64,000 nucleotides of DNA, taken from Rhizobium sp. 18065 (GTDB lineage: Bacteria > Pseudomonadota > Alphaproteobacteria > Rhizobiales > Rhizobiaceae). How positions within the stretch are numbered: the stretch's first letter is position 1; every line of letters begins with the position of its first letter. Of the stretch, positions 26,032 through 33,596 are shown in pieces. The stretch lies in NCBI RefSeq assembly GCF_902706095.1, contig NZ_CACSJP010000003.1, forward strand, positions 372,001 through 436,000, read 5' to 3'. The position numbers and the translations under genes are program-made. The notes beneath the pieces were generated by a model. The model worked only from the letters and a program-made list of their open reading frames with translations, did no database searches and was not told where the DNA came from.

Positions 26032-26778
26032 ATGACCAAAGTGCTAACCGATTCCCGTTCCATCCGCATCAAAGGTCGATCCTTCCTGGCAGTCGTACTG
26101 GCGCCGGACCTGCCGTTTGACGACTGGTTGATCCGCTTGGACGACCTGGCTGCGCGCTCCGCAGGTTTCTTCCTCGGGCGGCCGGTTGTTCTGGATGTGT
26201 CAGACATCGAGATCGACCGTTCCCAGTTGAAGGGACTGATCGCCGAGCTTTCGGCGCGCAATGTCAGCATCATGGGCATCGAGGGCGGACGTGCTTCACT
26301 GATCGAACCCGGCATGCCGCCGGCGCTGAAAGGCGGGCGGGCTGCGGCCGACTACGAGGTGCCGCAGACGGTAATACCGGTCGAAGGTTCCAAGCCAGTG
26401 GCACAGCCGGCGGCCGAGCCCGTGGTCGTGGTCGAGCAGCCCGCTTCGGCACCATCGCTGATGGTGCGGGAACCGGTGCGATCCGGCCAGTCGATCGTCT
26501 TCGCACAGGGTGACATCACCGTGCTCGGATCCGTCGCGTCCGGTGCCGAGGTGATCGCCGGTGGGTCCGTGCATATCTACGGCGCCTTGCGCGGACGGGC
26601 CCTTGCCGGGTGTCTCGGCAATGGCGAGGCGCGGATCTTTTGCCGTAAATTCGAATCCGAACTGATCGCGATCGACGGTGTCTACGCGATGACCGAAGAC
26701 ATGGACCCGGACCTGCGTGGCAAACCGGTTCAACTGTGGCTTGAGGGCGATGCGATCCAAGTTGAGAAGATGATGTGA
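26032..26778 (+). CDS. minC: Septum site-determining protein MinC
   Basis: MinC (248 residues) inhibits FtsZ ring assembly away from midcell, together with MinD. The N-terminal domain (about 1-105; IRIKGRSFLAVVLAP) is followed by a Pro/Ala/Val-rich linker and the C-terminal beta-helix domain (about 145-248) with the conserved GDITVLGSVASGAEVIAGGS in split form and HIYGALRGRALAGC, the dimerisation and MinD-binding surface. It is the first gene of minCDE. A CtrA box and an inverted repeat precede it. In Rhizobiaceae this operon sits on a secondary replicon rather than the main chromosome. Confidence 0.97.
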   Translation: MTKVLTDSRSIRIKGRSFLAVVLAPDLPFDDWLIRLDDLAARSAGFFLGRPVVLDVSDIEIDRSQLKGLIAELSARNVSIMGIEGGRASLIEPGMPPALKGGRAAADYEVPQTVIPVEGSKPVAQPAAEPVVVVEQPASAPSLMVREPVRSGQSIVFAQGDITVLGSVASGAEVIAGGSVHIYGALRGRALAGCLGNGEARIFCRKFESELIAIDGVYAMTEDMDPDLRGKPVQLWLEGDAIQVEKMM

Positions 26779-26813
26779 TGATGAATTCGAGCGGGGCTTT
26801 ACAGGAGAGACAT

Positions 26814-27629
26814 ATGGGCAAGGTTGTTGTTGTAACGTCAGGCAAGGGTGGGGTGGGTAAAACCACGTCGACTGCCGCACTGGGAGCGGCTCTTGCGCAA
26901 AGAAACGAGAAGGTCGTTGTCGTCGATTTCGACGTCGGCTTGCGCAATCTCGATCTCGTCATGGGTGCCGAGCGCCGGGTCGTTTATGATCTGGTCAACG
27001 TGATCCAGGGCGATGCGAAGCTGCCGCAGGCGCTGATCCGCGACAAGCGCCTCGAAACCCTGTTCCTGCTGCCGGCCTCGCAGACCCGCGACAAGGACAA
27101 CCTGACCGCCGAAGGCGTCGAGCGGGTCATTGCCGAGCTGAAGAAGTATTTCGACTGGATCATCTGCGACAGCCCCGCAGGCATCGAGCGCGGTGCGACG
27201 CTTGCCATGCGCCACGCCGACATGGCTGTGGTCGTGACCAATCCGGAAGTCTCTTCCGTGCGCGATTCCGACCGCATCATCGGTCTGTTGGATTCCAAGA
27301 CACTGAAGGCGGAGCGCGGCGAGCGCATCGAGAAACATCTTCTCTTGACCCGCTACGATGCCAACCGCGCCCAGCGCGGCGACATGCTGAAGGTCGAAGA
27401 CGTGCTGGAAATCCTGTCGATCCCGTTGCTCGGCATCATTCCGGAGAGCATGGACGTGCTGCGCGCATCCAATATCGGTGCGCCGGTCACGTTGGCCGAC
27501 GCCCGCAGCATTCCCGCACAGGCCTATTTTGATGCGGCCCGTCGTCTCGCCGGCGAAAGCCTGCCGATCACTATTCCGGGCGAGAAGCGCAGCTTCCTCG
27601 ACAAGATTTTCGCGCGGAGGGCCGCATGA
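26814..27629 (+). CDS. minD: Septum site-determining ATPase MinD
   Basis: MinD (271 residues) is a membrane-associated ATPase of the ParA/MinD group that carries MinC to the membrane. The deviant Walker A motif KGGVGKTT is at residues about 10-17, with the [10 protein letters not shown] switch region near 120 and the C-terminal amphipathic membrane-targeting helix [12 protein letters not shown]. The frame is open back to 26775, overlapping minC. The ATG at 26814 has ACAGGAGAGA directly ahead and gives the normal MinD N-terminus [13 protein letters not shown], so I use it. Its stop overlaps the minE start (ATGA). Confidence 0.97.
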   Translation: MGKVVVVTSGKGGVGKTTSTAALGAALAQRNEKVVVVDFDVGLRNLDLVMGAERRVVYDLVNVIQGDAKLPQALIRDKRLETLFLLPASQTRDKDNLTAEGVERVIAELKKYFDWIICDSPAGIERGATLAMRHADMAVVVTNPEVSSVRDSDRIIGLLDSKTLKAERGERIEKHLLLTRYDANRAQRGDMLKVEDVLEILSIPLLGIIPESMDVLRASNIGAPVTLADARSIPAQAYFDAARRLAGESLPITIPGEKRSFLDKIFARRAA

Positions 27630-27889
27630 GCATTTTCTCTCTGTTTCGCAAACAGCAACGGTCTGCACCGATGGCCCGCGAGCGGCTCCAGGTCCTGCTG
27701 GCACATGAGCGCGCATCACTGGAATCCGATCTGGTCTCTATCCTGCGCGAGGAGATCCTCGCCGTGATCGCCAAACATGTGGAGTTCGATCGCGACAAAG
27801 TGCGGATCAAGATGGACCGCGATGACGACGTCTCCATCCTCGAGATCGATGTCGAGATCCCGTTGAATGCCGCAAGGCTTGCAGCATAG
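27626..27889 (+). CDS. minE: Cell division topological specificity factor MinE
   Basis: MinE (87 residues) stimulates MinD ATPase and drives pole-to-pole oscillation. The N-terminus [25 protein letters not shown] contains the membrane-binding and anti-MinCD helix in split form. The C-terminal half [20 protein letters not shown] is the dimerisation beta sheet. Its start codon overlaps the minD stop, so translation is coupled. A GC-rich hairpin follows 26 bp after the stop. Confidence 0.96.
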   Translation: MSIFSLFRKQQRSAPMARERLQVLLAHERASLESDLVSILREEILAVIAKHVEFDRDKVRIKMDRDDDVSILEIDVEIPLNAARLAA

Positions 27890-27915
27890 AGCAACTATCG
27901 TTGTCATCTGAGAAG

Positions 27916-27942
27916 GCCGCCGCCGAGATTTCGGTCGGCGGC
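27916..27942 (+). terminator. Likely terminator of the min operon
   Basis: GCCGCCG (27916-27922) pairs with CGGCGGC (27936-27942), with an inner CCGA/TCGG stem, followed by a short TTT. It is a strong hairpin with only a weak T-run, placed 26 bp after minE. Confidence 0.6.
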
Positions 27943-27987
27943 TTTCACGTGATGGGGCATGTCGCACTTGGAAATGGAATCTGCCCC

Positions 27988-28006
27988 GGCTACAAGAATT
28001 GTGGCA
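27988..28006. repeat. Left target-site direct repeat of the IS
   Basis: GGCTACAAGAATTGTGGCA abuts the left inverted repeat of the IS. It is repeated with a single extra T at 29436-29455 on the other side, as expected for a long target duplication. Confidence 0.85.
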
Positions 28007-29435
28007 GCAAGGTTGAAATGTCCGCGGTGGTGCAAAGTAGAAATGTCCTTTTGGTCACCACCGGGCACCACGATCAGCCCCGATCTGAGCGGCAGATACG
28101 CTTGCAAGATCAGATCGGGGCGGGTGGGGCACAGCCCTTCGGCTTTAGCTTTAAGACGATGGACCGACGCCTCACTCCGCGGCGTCCTGCCGCGAGAGCG
28201 CCTTCTTCCGTTTTCCTGCCCGGCTTTCGACCCCGTGATTGGTAGCCAATCTTCTCGCTGTTGGTCTTGACGACCGGCGGCACCTGTTGGTCCTGGCGCT
28301 CCTTGACGTAAGCCAGAATATCACCAAGCCGCTTGTTCTCGGTGATTGCCGCATGCGTCACCCGCTGGTCCTTGTCGAAGACTGTGTAGGGCAGGGAATA
28401 GCCTTTCCAACGCACATCCAGCCGACCATCCGCATAGGCATAGGTCTCGACATAGCGACCAACCAGACCACGCGTCACCTCGGTCTCTTTCAGCATGATC
28501 CGCTTGCGTTCAAACGAAAACGTCAGCTGTGTTCCGACATAACGCTGCTCGCGTTTGCACAGGATCTCGGTCAATCGATCCGGCGCCAGATTCAGCGGCC
28601 GGTGCAAATCATCAGAACGGGCAGGGACGACCGAAAATCGAGTATTGTACCGGCTCATGAAACTCGACAGAAATGCATTGCCAGCCGTCATGTTGTCGAC
28701 CCCGGCAAGTCGTAGTGCCTTGACCAGACGATCCTGCAATGTCCGGTTCATCCGTTCGACACGGCCTTTCGCTTGGCTTGAATTTGCGCAGAGAATCTCG
28801 ATGTTTAGCTCGCAAAGCGCACGCCCGAACTGGGTCATCGCCTGGCCGCCCTTGGCATCCTTCTTTGCCACCCGGAACACCGAATGCTTGTCTGAATAAA
28901 ACGCAATCGGGGCGCCATGTTCGCGCAGATACAGTGCCAGTGCTTCAAAGTACGAAAACGCACTTTCCGACCGCACAAACCGCAACAGCATCAACTTGCC
29001 GGTCGCATCGTCGATGAACACCAATAACGAACATGGATCGCCACGGTCCTCGAACCAACGATGGTCAGAGCCATCAATCTGCACCAACTCGCCGTAAGCC
29101 TCATAACATTCCCGAACCAGGGTCACCGCGTAATCCCGAACGCCGTCGCTGATCCGGTTGTTCGACGGCCGGCCGATCGCCTTGTGTCGGATCGACGCCG
29201 CGCCGTCCGTGCGCATCCGTTGCAGCACCCGGCGCACCTGGCGCTCGCTCAGGTCAAGCACATGCGCTGCCGAGACCATCGTCATACGGCCAGCCGTTAC
29301 CTTCGACAAAACCTCAATCCGCTGCAGATCGCGCTCGCTCATCGCTATCAATCCCATCTGCATTCTCCCACGCATCAATCAGATGCGGGGAGTGTGACAT
29401 TCTAACTTTGCTAAAATAGGATATTCTAACTTTGC
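28007..29435. mobile_element. ISNCY/IS1202-type insertion sequence, 1429 bp
   Basis: The ends are inverted copies of a 17-mer: GCAAGGTTGAAATGTCC (28007-28023) on the left and, reverse-complemented, GCAAAGTTAGAATATCC (29419-29435) on the right. Each end carries a second, inner copy about 24-25 bp away: GCAAAGTAGAAATGTCC at 28032-28048, and the reverse complement of 29396-29411. This paired layout suits two transposase binding sites per end. One transposase gene fills the interior. A 19/20-bp target duplication flanks it, and long duplications are a trait of the IS1202 group. The right end touches a dif-like site. Confidence 0.88.
28110..29357 (-). CDS. ISNCY/IS1202-type DDE transposase
   Basis: This is an intact transposase of about 415 residues. 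An N-terminal HTH region (LSKVTAGRMTMVSAAHVLDLSERQVRRVL in split form) is followed by a DDE catalytic core: Asp in LVQIDGSDHRWFEDRG, Asp in IAFYSDKHSVFRV, and Glu in KGRVERMNRTLQDRLVKALR. Spacing and length match the ISNCY/IS1202 group. The frame is open to 29378; I prefer the Met at 29357 because GGGAGA lies eight bases ahead. There is no frameshift or internal stop, so the element may be active. The C-terminal tail (from about residue 370) is basic and poorly conserved. Confidence 0.9.
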   Translation of the reverse strand: MGLIAMSERDLQRIEVLSKVTAGRMTMVSAAHVLDLSERQVRRVLQRMRTDGAASIRHKAIGRPSNNRISDGVRDYAVTLVRECYEAYGELVQIDGSDHRWFEDRGDPCSLLVFIDDATGKLMLLRFVRSESAFSYFEALALYLREHGAPIAFYSDKHSVFRVAKKDAKGGQAMTQFGRALCELNIEILCANSSQAKGRVERMNRTLQDRLVKALRLAGVDNMTAGNAFLSSFMSRYNTRFSVVPARSDDLHRPLNLAPDRLTEILCKREQRYVGTQLTFSFERKRIMLKETEVTRGLVGRYVETYAYADGRLDVRWKGYSLPYTVFDKDQRVTHAAITENKRLGDILAYVKERQDQQVPPVVKTNSEKIGYQSRGRKPGRKTEEGALAAGRRGVRRRSIVLKLKPKGCAPPAPI

Positions 29436-29455
29436 GGCTACAAGAATTTGTGGCA
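29436..29455. repeat. Right target-site direct repeat of the IS
   Basis: GGCTACAAGAATTTGTGGCA directly follows the right inverted repeat and matches the left copy at 27988-28006 except for one T. Its last 8 bp form most of the XerC arm of the dif-like site at 29448-29475. Confidence 0.85.
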
Positions 29456-29475
29456 TAATCAGCATTATGGAACAT
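29448..29475. other. dif-like XerCD recombination site
   Basis: The 28-bp layout is complete: left arm TTGTGGCATAA (29448-29458), 6-bp centre TCAGCA, right arm TTATGGAACAT (29465-29475). The right arm and the reverse complement of the left arm (TTATGCCACAA) agree at 8 of 11 positions. The inner parts match the E. coli dif arms (GCATAA and TTATG..A.AT). It would resolve replicon dimers near the terminus, so the replicon should be circular. Confidence 0.75.
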
Positions 29476-29509
29476 GTTGATTTGTCGGCAGTGGCATCTG
29501 CTGCCGATG

Positions 29510-30007
29510 CTACCTGGAAAGCCGGTTTTCGTCGTCAATGAGTGTCAGTCGGGATGGCGCGGTCGCGCCCCATTGCCAGAGCACCAGATTGAGGTCCTCC
29601 TCGACCGCGCCGGCAGCAAAGCTTCTGACAAGCAGCGCACAGTAGCCGGCTGCAATCAGTTCACGCGAAAATGCCTGCGTTCGCGCCTCACCTTCGATTT
29701 TCATTTGATCGCGCCAGGTGTTGGCCGAGAGCATGGAATGGTCCATGCCGCGCGCTTGGAGCGCTGCCGTGTCACGGGTGTCAAAGATGCGCTCTATCTC
29801 TGCATCGTAGGAAACCAGCGTGGTTGGTTGCAGGCTGCCGATTTGGTTGACTTCGCGCAATGCGGTGATCATCGAGAGAGATGCGTATAGCGCTGGCGTT
29901 CCTTTCGGATTAAAGCGCCCGCCATAGAGTTGGGCACCACGACCTGACAGAGGCTCGCGTGCAAAGACCGGGTTGAGCGCCCGATAGACTGGACCGGCGT
30001 AACGCAT
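29510..30007 (-). CDS. RES-domain toxin of a type II toxin-antitoxin system
   Basis: This 165-residue RES-domain protein is named for conserved Arg, Glu and Ser positions: Arg in VYRALNPVF and GGRFNPKGTPALYAS, Glu in TALREVNQ, and a Ser-containing C-terminal segment. Studied family members (MbcT, ParT, Res) degrade NAD+ or ADP-ribosylate targets and stop growth. It lies 6 bp downstream of the Xre/MbcA/ParS-like antitoxin gene in the same operon, the standard order for this family. The gene ends close to the dif-like site, so the module sits between dif and the rest of the region. Confidence 0.9.
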   Translation of the reverse strand: MRYAGPVYRALNPVFAREPLSGRGAQLYGGRFNPKGTPALYASLSMITALREVNQIGSLQPTTLVSYDAEIERIFDTRDTAALQARGMDHSMLSANTWRDQMKIEGEARTQAFSRELIAAGYCALLVRSFAAGAVEEDLNLVLWQWGATAPSRLTLIDDENRLSR

Positions 30008-30013
30008 CCGGGA

Positions 30014-30370
30014 TCAGACGTGCACGCCGGCATCGACGGCGTCGATGTAGTCGAGAACTTCTTCTGCACGACCATTGCGAACGAGTTGCATGGCCGTCTG
30101 GCCGGAAAATCCGGCAAGCGGCTCCGACCGAAACCATGCATAGGCCATCAGCCCGGAACCAAACCGTGGCTCCGTCTTGTTGATGATTTCAATCATTTCC
30201 CGCAGCCGCTTTTGTGTCTTGTCCGAACGAACGCGATCCTTGCGTTGTACGGCGTCTTTTCCAAGGCCTGCCGTGCGTGCGACCTCTTCGCTGGTCGTGC
30301 GGAACGCCTCGGCGATTTTACGAGGCGCGAAGAACCCGTTGTCCGAGTATTGAACCAGTCCCATCGCCAT
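30014..30370 (-). CDS. Xre/MbcA/ParS-type antitoxin
   Basis: This antitoxin has about 118 residues with an N-terminal HTH-like part (FFAPRKIAEAFRTTSEEVARTAGL) and a C-terminal DUF2384-type toxin-binding domain (MAYAWFRSEPLAGFSGQTAMQLVRNGRAEEVLDYIDAVDAG in split form). It neutralises the RES toxin encoded 6 bp downstream and should repress its own operon. The frame is open to 30490. A perfect palindrome at 30398-30413, looking like the operator, overlaps the upstream start at 30415, so I favour the Met at 30370 (or 30364). Confidence 0.8.
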   Translation of the reverse strand: MAMGLVQYSDNGFFAPRKIAEAFRTTSEEVARTAGLGKDAVQRKDRVRSDKTQKRLREMIEIINKTEPRFGSGLMAYAWFRSEPLAGFSGQTAMQLVRNGRAEEVLDYIDAVDAGVHV

Positions 30371-30397
30371 TTCTTTCGTTGCCTTGCCTCCAATATA

Positions 30398-30413
30398 GAC
30401 GCTAAATAGCGTC
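30398..30413. promoter_or_regulatory. Putative operator of the RES/Xre operon
   Basis: GACGCT-AAAT-AGCGTC is a perfect 6-bp dyad with a 4-bp centre, placed 28 bp before the preferred antitoxin start. Autoregulation through such a site is usual for Xre-type antitoxins. Confidence 0.6.
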
Positions 30414-30491
30414 ATATCAAGAGGCAACGGGATGATGTGCAGGGATCTCGCAGCGCGCAAATATTCAGTGAAATTGAACGTGACCGTCATC

Positions 30492-30526
<35 letters not shown>

Positions 30527-30531
30527 AATCA

Positions 30532-30557
30532 GCCGTCCGCCTGGGTAAGCGGACGGC
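30532..30557 (-). terminator. Strong hairpin after the NmrA-like gene
   Basis: GCCGTCCGC (30532-30540) and GCGGACGGC (30549-30557) form a perfect 9-bp stem with an 8-nt loop, between the NmrA-like gene stop and the GT run. No T-run follows on either strand, so it may be a processing or Rho-assisted stop. Confidence 0.45.
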
Positions 30558-30634
30558 CTTGCAGGTCGGCACGTGTGGGATCGAGGTTCCGTTAACGAAC
30601 CTGCTCCCGGCCAGGGCGGTGGCCGGAATCTCGA

Positions 30635-31534
30635 CTACTGGGCCATGGCGCGAAAGGCACCCGATTGACCGTCCATCCAGGCTTCGAAGGATTGCGGTTC
30701 AATACCGGTCAGGGTTTTGAAATCGGTTGTGATCCGGGAGAGACCGCCGACGCCGACCATGGTGTCGATCGAGGCAAAGACGCGGGCGACTGGTTCCGGC
30801 AGACCGGCGCCGATCATGCCCTGGACAAGGCCCTCGAGCGGAACGTCGATCACCGCTATGTCGCGACCGCCGGCCTTGGCCAGCAGTTCCGCCATGTCCT
30901 TGTGGCTGTAGGACTTGGAGCCGGTCAGAGTGTAGACCTTTTTGCCATCTTCATTCGCGATCAGGGCGGCGGCAGCCGCGCGGGCCAGATCGTCGCGCGC
31001 AATATGGGCGATGCGCCCCTGCCCGGCGGCTGAATACCAGTGGCCGGACGACAGAACGGGTCTGGCGCTCATGAACAGGTTCTCGAAATACCAGTTGTTG
31101 CGAAGCACAGTCCAGGCCGGCAGCCCGCTCGCCTTGAGGGCCGCTTCGGTGCCTTCATGATCTGGCGCAAACAGCAGCGGCGAATTTTCCGGGTCCGGCA
31201 TGGATGTGTAGAGTACATGCCGTACACCCGCCTGCTCTGCAGCTTTGATCGCTGCACGGTGCTGGGTCAGGCGATGGCCGGGACGGTCGAGGGAATCGGT
31301 GCTGATGATGAGCACGCGCTCAACGCCGATAAACGCCGTTTCCATCGATGCGGCATCGTCGAAATCCACGGCCCGGACATTCATGCCCTTCGCCGCCCAG
31401 TCGGCAAGGGCGTCCGGCTTGCGGCTTGCAGCAACGATATCGGCGGGTGCCACTTCATTGGTTTCCACGAGATGGCGTAGAACTGCCTGGCCGAACTGGC
31501 CGGTGGCGCCGGTGACGAGATATTTTGCAGTCAT
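30635..31534 (-). CDS. NmrA-family NAD(P)-binding protein / quinone oxidoreductase-like
   Basis: This 299-residue atypical short-chain dehydrogenase starts MTAKYLVTGATGQFGQAVL, with the GATGxxG Rossmann motif for NAD(P). The sequence VPLEGLVQGMIGAGLPEPVAR and the overall length match NmrA/QorB-like proteins that bind NAD(P)H as quinone reductases or redox sensors. The frame is open far upstream, but the Met at 31534 gives the canonical first strand. It is divergent from an HxlR-type regulator gene, a very common pairing in which the regulator controls the reductase in response to quinones or aldehydes. Confidence 0.85.
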   Translation of the reverse strand: MTAKYLVTGATGQFGQAVLRHLVETNEVAPADIVAASRKPDALADWAAKGMNVRAVDFDDAASMETAFIGVERVLIISTDSLDRPGHRLTQHRAAIKAAEQAGVRHVLYTSMPDPENSPLLFAPDHEGTEAALKASGLPAWTVLRNNWYFENLFMSARPVLSSGHWYSAAGQGRIAHIARDDLARAAAAALIANEDGKKVYTLTGSKSYSHKDMAELLAKAGGRDIAVIDVPLEGLVQGMIGAGLPEPVARVFASIDTMVGVGGLSRITTDFKTLTGIEPQSFEAWMDGQSGAFRAMAQ

Positions 31535-31681
31535 GTGTCGTCCACTTTCAGAGTGCGACCGGCCATAAAGCGCTCTGCAAATGATGGCTGGTCTGAAAAA
31601 CAGAGTAGGTGTAGATTGCAGATCATCGAACTGCAGTAAAGTAGGCAGTTTTTTAGAACCAGGTTTTGGAAAGGATACCGG

Positions 31682-32131
31682 ATGACGCTGCAGGAGCGGA
31701 TCGAAAGCAAGAAGAGTCAACGGGTGGAGGCCGATGGCTTGAAGACAGATCCAAGCGGTGGTGCTGAGCTCTCGTCCGAAAAATGCCCGGTGCGTGACGT
31801 CTTTTCTCATATCGGCGACAAGTGGAGCACGCTCATTCTCGGGACGCTTGGGCAACGCACGCATCGTTTCGGCGAATTGCGGCGCGCGATTCCGGACATC
31901 TCCCAGGCCATGCTGACCAGCACATTGCGCACCCTGCAGCGTGACGGATTGATCAGCCGGCATGTCTTTCCGACCCAGCCGCCGAGTGTCGAGTATCGGT
32001 TGACCGATCTGGGTCGGTCACTGCTCGAGCCGGTTTCCGTGTTGGTCGCCTGGGCGGCAAGTCATCATGGCCAGATCCGCCAGGCGCGTGATGTGTATGA
32101 CATCGATAACCCGCCTGGGAAAAGGCGCTGA
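31682..32131 (+). CDS. HxlR-family transcription regulator
   Basis: This 149-residue winged-helix regulator has the HxlR signature [19 protein letters not shown], with the family's N-terminal Cys that often senses electrophiles, followed by [27 protein letters not shown] and the wing [30 protein letters not shown] provides the ribosome site. It is divergent from the NmrA-like oxidoreductase gene and most likely represses it and itself from the shared 147-bp intergenic region. Confidence 0.9.
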   Translation: MTLQERIESKKSQRVEADGLKTDPSGGAELSSEKCPVRDVFSHIGDKWSTLILGTLGQRTHRFGELRRAIPDISQAMLTSTLRTLQRDGLISRHVFPTQPPSVEYRLTDLGRSLLEPVSVLVAWAASHHGQIRQARDVYDIDNPPGKRR

Positions 32132-32277
32132 GCGATTGCATCAGCGAGTGTGGGGCATGGGACATCCGTTTGCGAAAAGGGCGGCAAGCTTTATCAGCAG
32201 GATTTCATAAACCATCTATGGGAGGGCTTTCGTCATGATCGCTGTGTAAAATAGCCTCCAAGGTTTTGGGGGATGTT

Positions 32278-33570
32278 ATGTTGAAGCGTCTTTTGGGTGA
32301 TCGTTCCGGTAATTTCGGGATGATGACCGCTCTGCTATTGGTGCCGGTCATTGGAACGGCAGGTCTTGCACTGGATATCAGCGATGCGCTGCTGGTCAAA
32401 ACGACGCTTCAGGGCGCCGCTGATGCGGCCGCGATTGCGGCAGTGGCTGAGAGTTCTGCTGGCGTGGCCGAGGCGATGCTGATGAGTTCGGACGGTCCGC
32501 TGACGGCCGCGGTTGCTGATGCAAGGAAGATCTTTATCGCACAGACAGGCAGTGGCGAAGGCTATGAGCTGATCAGTACCGATGTGGATGTGGTCAAGCA
32601 GGGAAGCGAGCTGAAGGCTGTGTTCAGCTATAAGGCGAAGGTGCCGACCACCCTCGCCCGTATCTTGGGCCAGGATGCGGTCACGGTATCGGGCACGGCG
32701 GAAGCCACGTTCCAGACGCAGACATTCCGCGATTTCTATCTTTTGCTCGACAACACGCCTTCCATGGGCGTGGGAGCAACACCGGCTGATGTTACCAAGA
32801 TGGTCAACAACACGTCGGACCAGTGCGCATTTGCGTGTCATATCGTCAAGAATGGCGTGGAGAACAAGAACAGCTACTACAACCTTGCCAAGAAGCTCGG
32901 CGTAACGATCCGCATCGATGTCGTGGCCAAGGCAACCGCCGCCTTGATGGAGACGGCGAAAAGCCTGCGCAAAAGCTCGAACCAGTACCGCATGGCCGTC
33001 TATACTTTTGGCGAGAAGGCGGAGGATACCAAGCTGCTTGAAGTGGCATCGCTGACCGAAAACCTCGATTCCGTGCAAACGAAGGCGGGGAAGATCGGCC
33101 TCATGTCCATTCCCGAGCAGGGCTATGACAATGACCAGCAGACGAATTTTGACCGGGCATTGAAGAGTATTGGCGAACTGGTCGGCACACCGGGCACCGG
33201 CGCATCCGCCGGAAGTCCGGAAAAGGTGGTCTTCTTCGTATCAGACGGGGTCGGCGATGCCGAAAAACCCAGCACCTGCACGAAGGCAACGACGGGCAGA
33301 CGGTGCCAGGAACCGATCGACATTACCGAATGCACCGCGCTGAAGGCGAAGGGCTATCGCATCGCGGTTCTCTACACGACCTATCTGCCGCTTCCGACCA
33401 ACGACTGGTACAACAAGTGGATCAAACCCTTTCAGGCGGAGATCCCCAAGCGCATGGAGGCCTGCGCCTCGCCTGGCCTGTTCTTCGAAGTGAGCCCCAG
33501 TGAAGGCATCACAAATGCGATGAATGCCCTGTTCAAGAAAATCGTCAGCATGCCACGCCTGACAAGTTGA
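32278..33570 (+). CDS. TadG-like Flp pilus-associated VWA protein
   Basis: This 430-residue protein has an N-terminal TadE/TadG-like segment: a short basic lead (MLKRLLGDRSGNFGMM) then a hydrophobic helix LLLVPVIGTAGLALDISDAL and the alpha-helical QGAADAAAIAAVAESS. From about residue 155 a von Willebrand A domain begins with the MIDAS motif DNTPSMGVG (D-x-[ST]-x-S). Such proteins are exported and associate with Flp/Tad pili or the envelope. No other tad genes are nearby, so this is a stand-alone copy. The start is ATG 32278 with GGGGGAT ahead; a TTG 12 bases upstream is less likely. Confidence 0.82.
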   Translation: MLKRLLGDRSGNFGMMTALLLVPVIGTAGLALDISDALLVKTTLQGAADAAAIAAVAESSAGVAEAMLMSSDGPLTAAVADARKIFIAQTGSGEGYELISTDVDVVKQGSELKAVFSYKAKVPTTLARILGQDAVTVSGTAEATFQTQTFRDFYLLLDNTPSMGVGATPADVTKMVNNTSDQCAFACHIVKNGVENKNSYYNLAKKLGVTIRIDVVAKATAALMETAKSLRKSSNQYRMAVYTFGEKAEDTKLLEVASLTENLDSVQTKAGKIGLMSIPEQGYDNDQQTNFDRALKSIGELVGTPGTGASAGSPEKVVFFVSDGVGDAEKPSTCTKATTGRRCQEPIDITECTALKAKGYRIAVLYTTYLPLPTNDWYNKWIKPFQAEIPKRMEACASPGLFFEVSPSEGITNAMNALFKKIVSMPRLTS

Positions 33571-33596
33571 TCTGAACTGGCAAGCGTCGGTGGTTT

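Noticed and set aside
29510..30490. RES/Xre pair as cargo of the neighbouring IS
   Set aside because: The IS ends are clearly defined at 28007 and 29435 by inverted repeats and target duplication, leaving the toxin-antitoxin genes outside.
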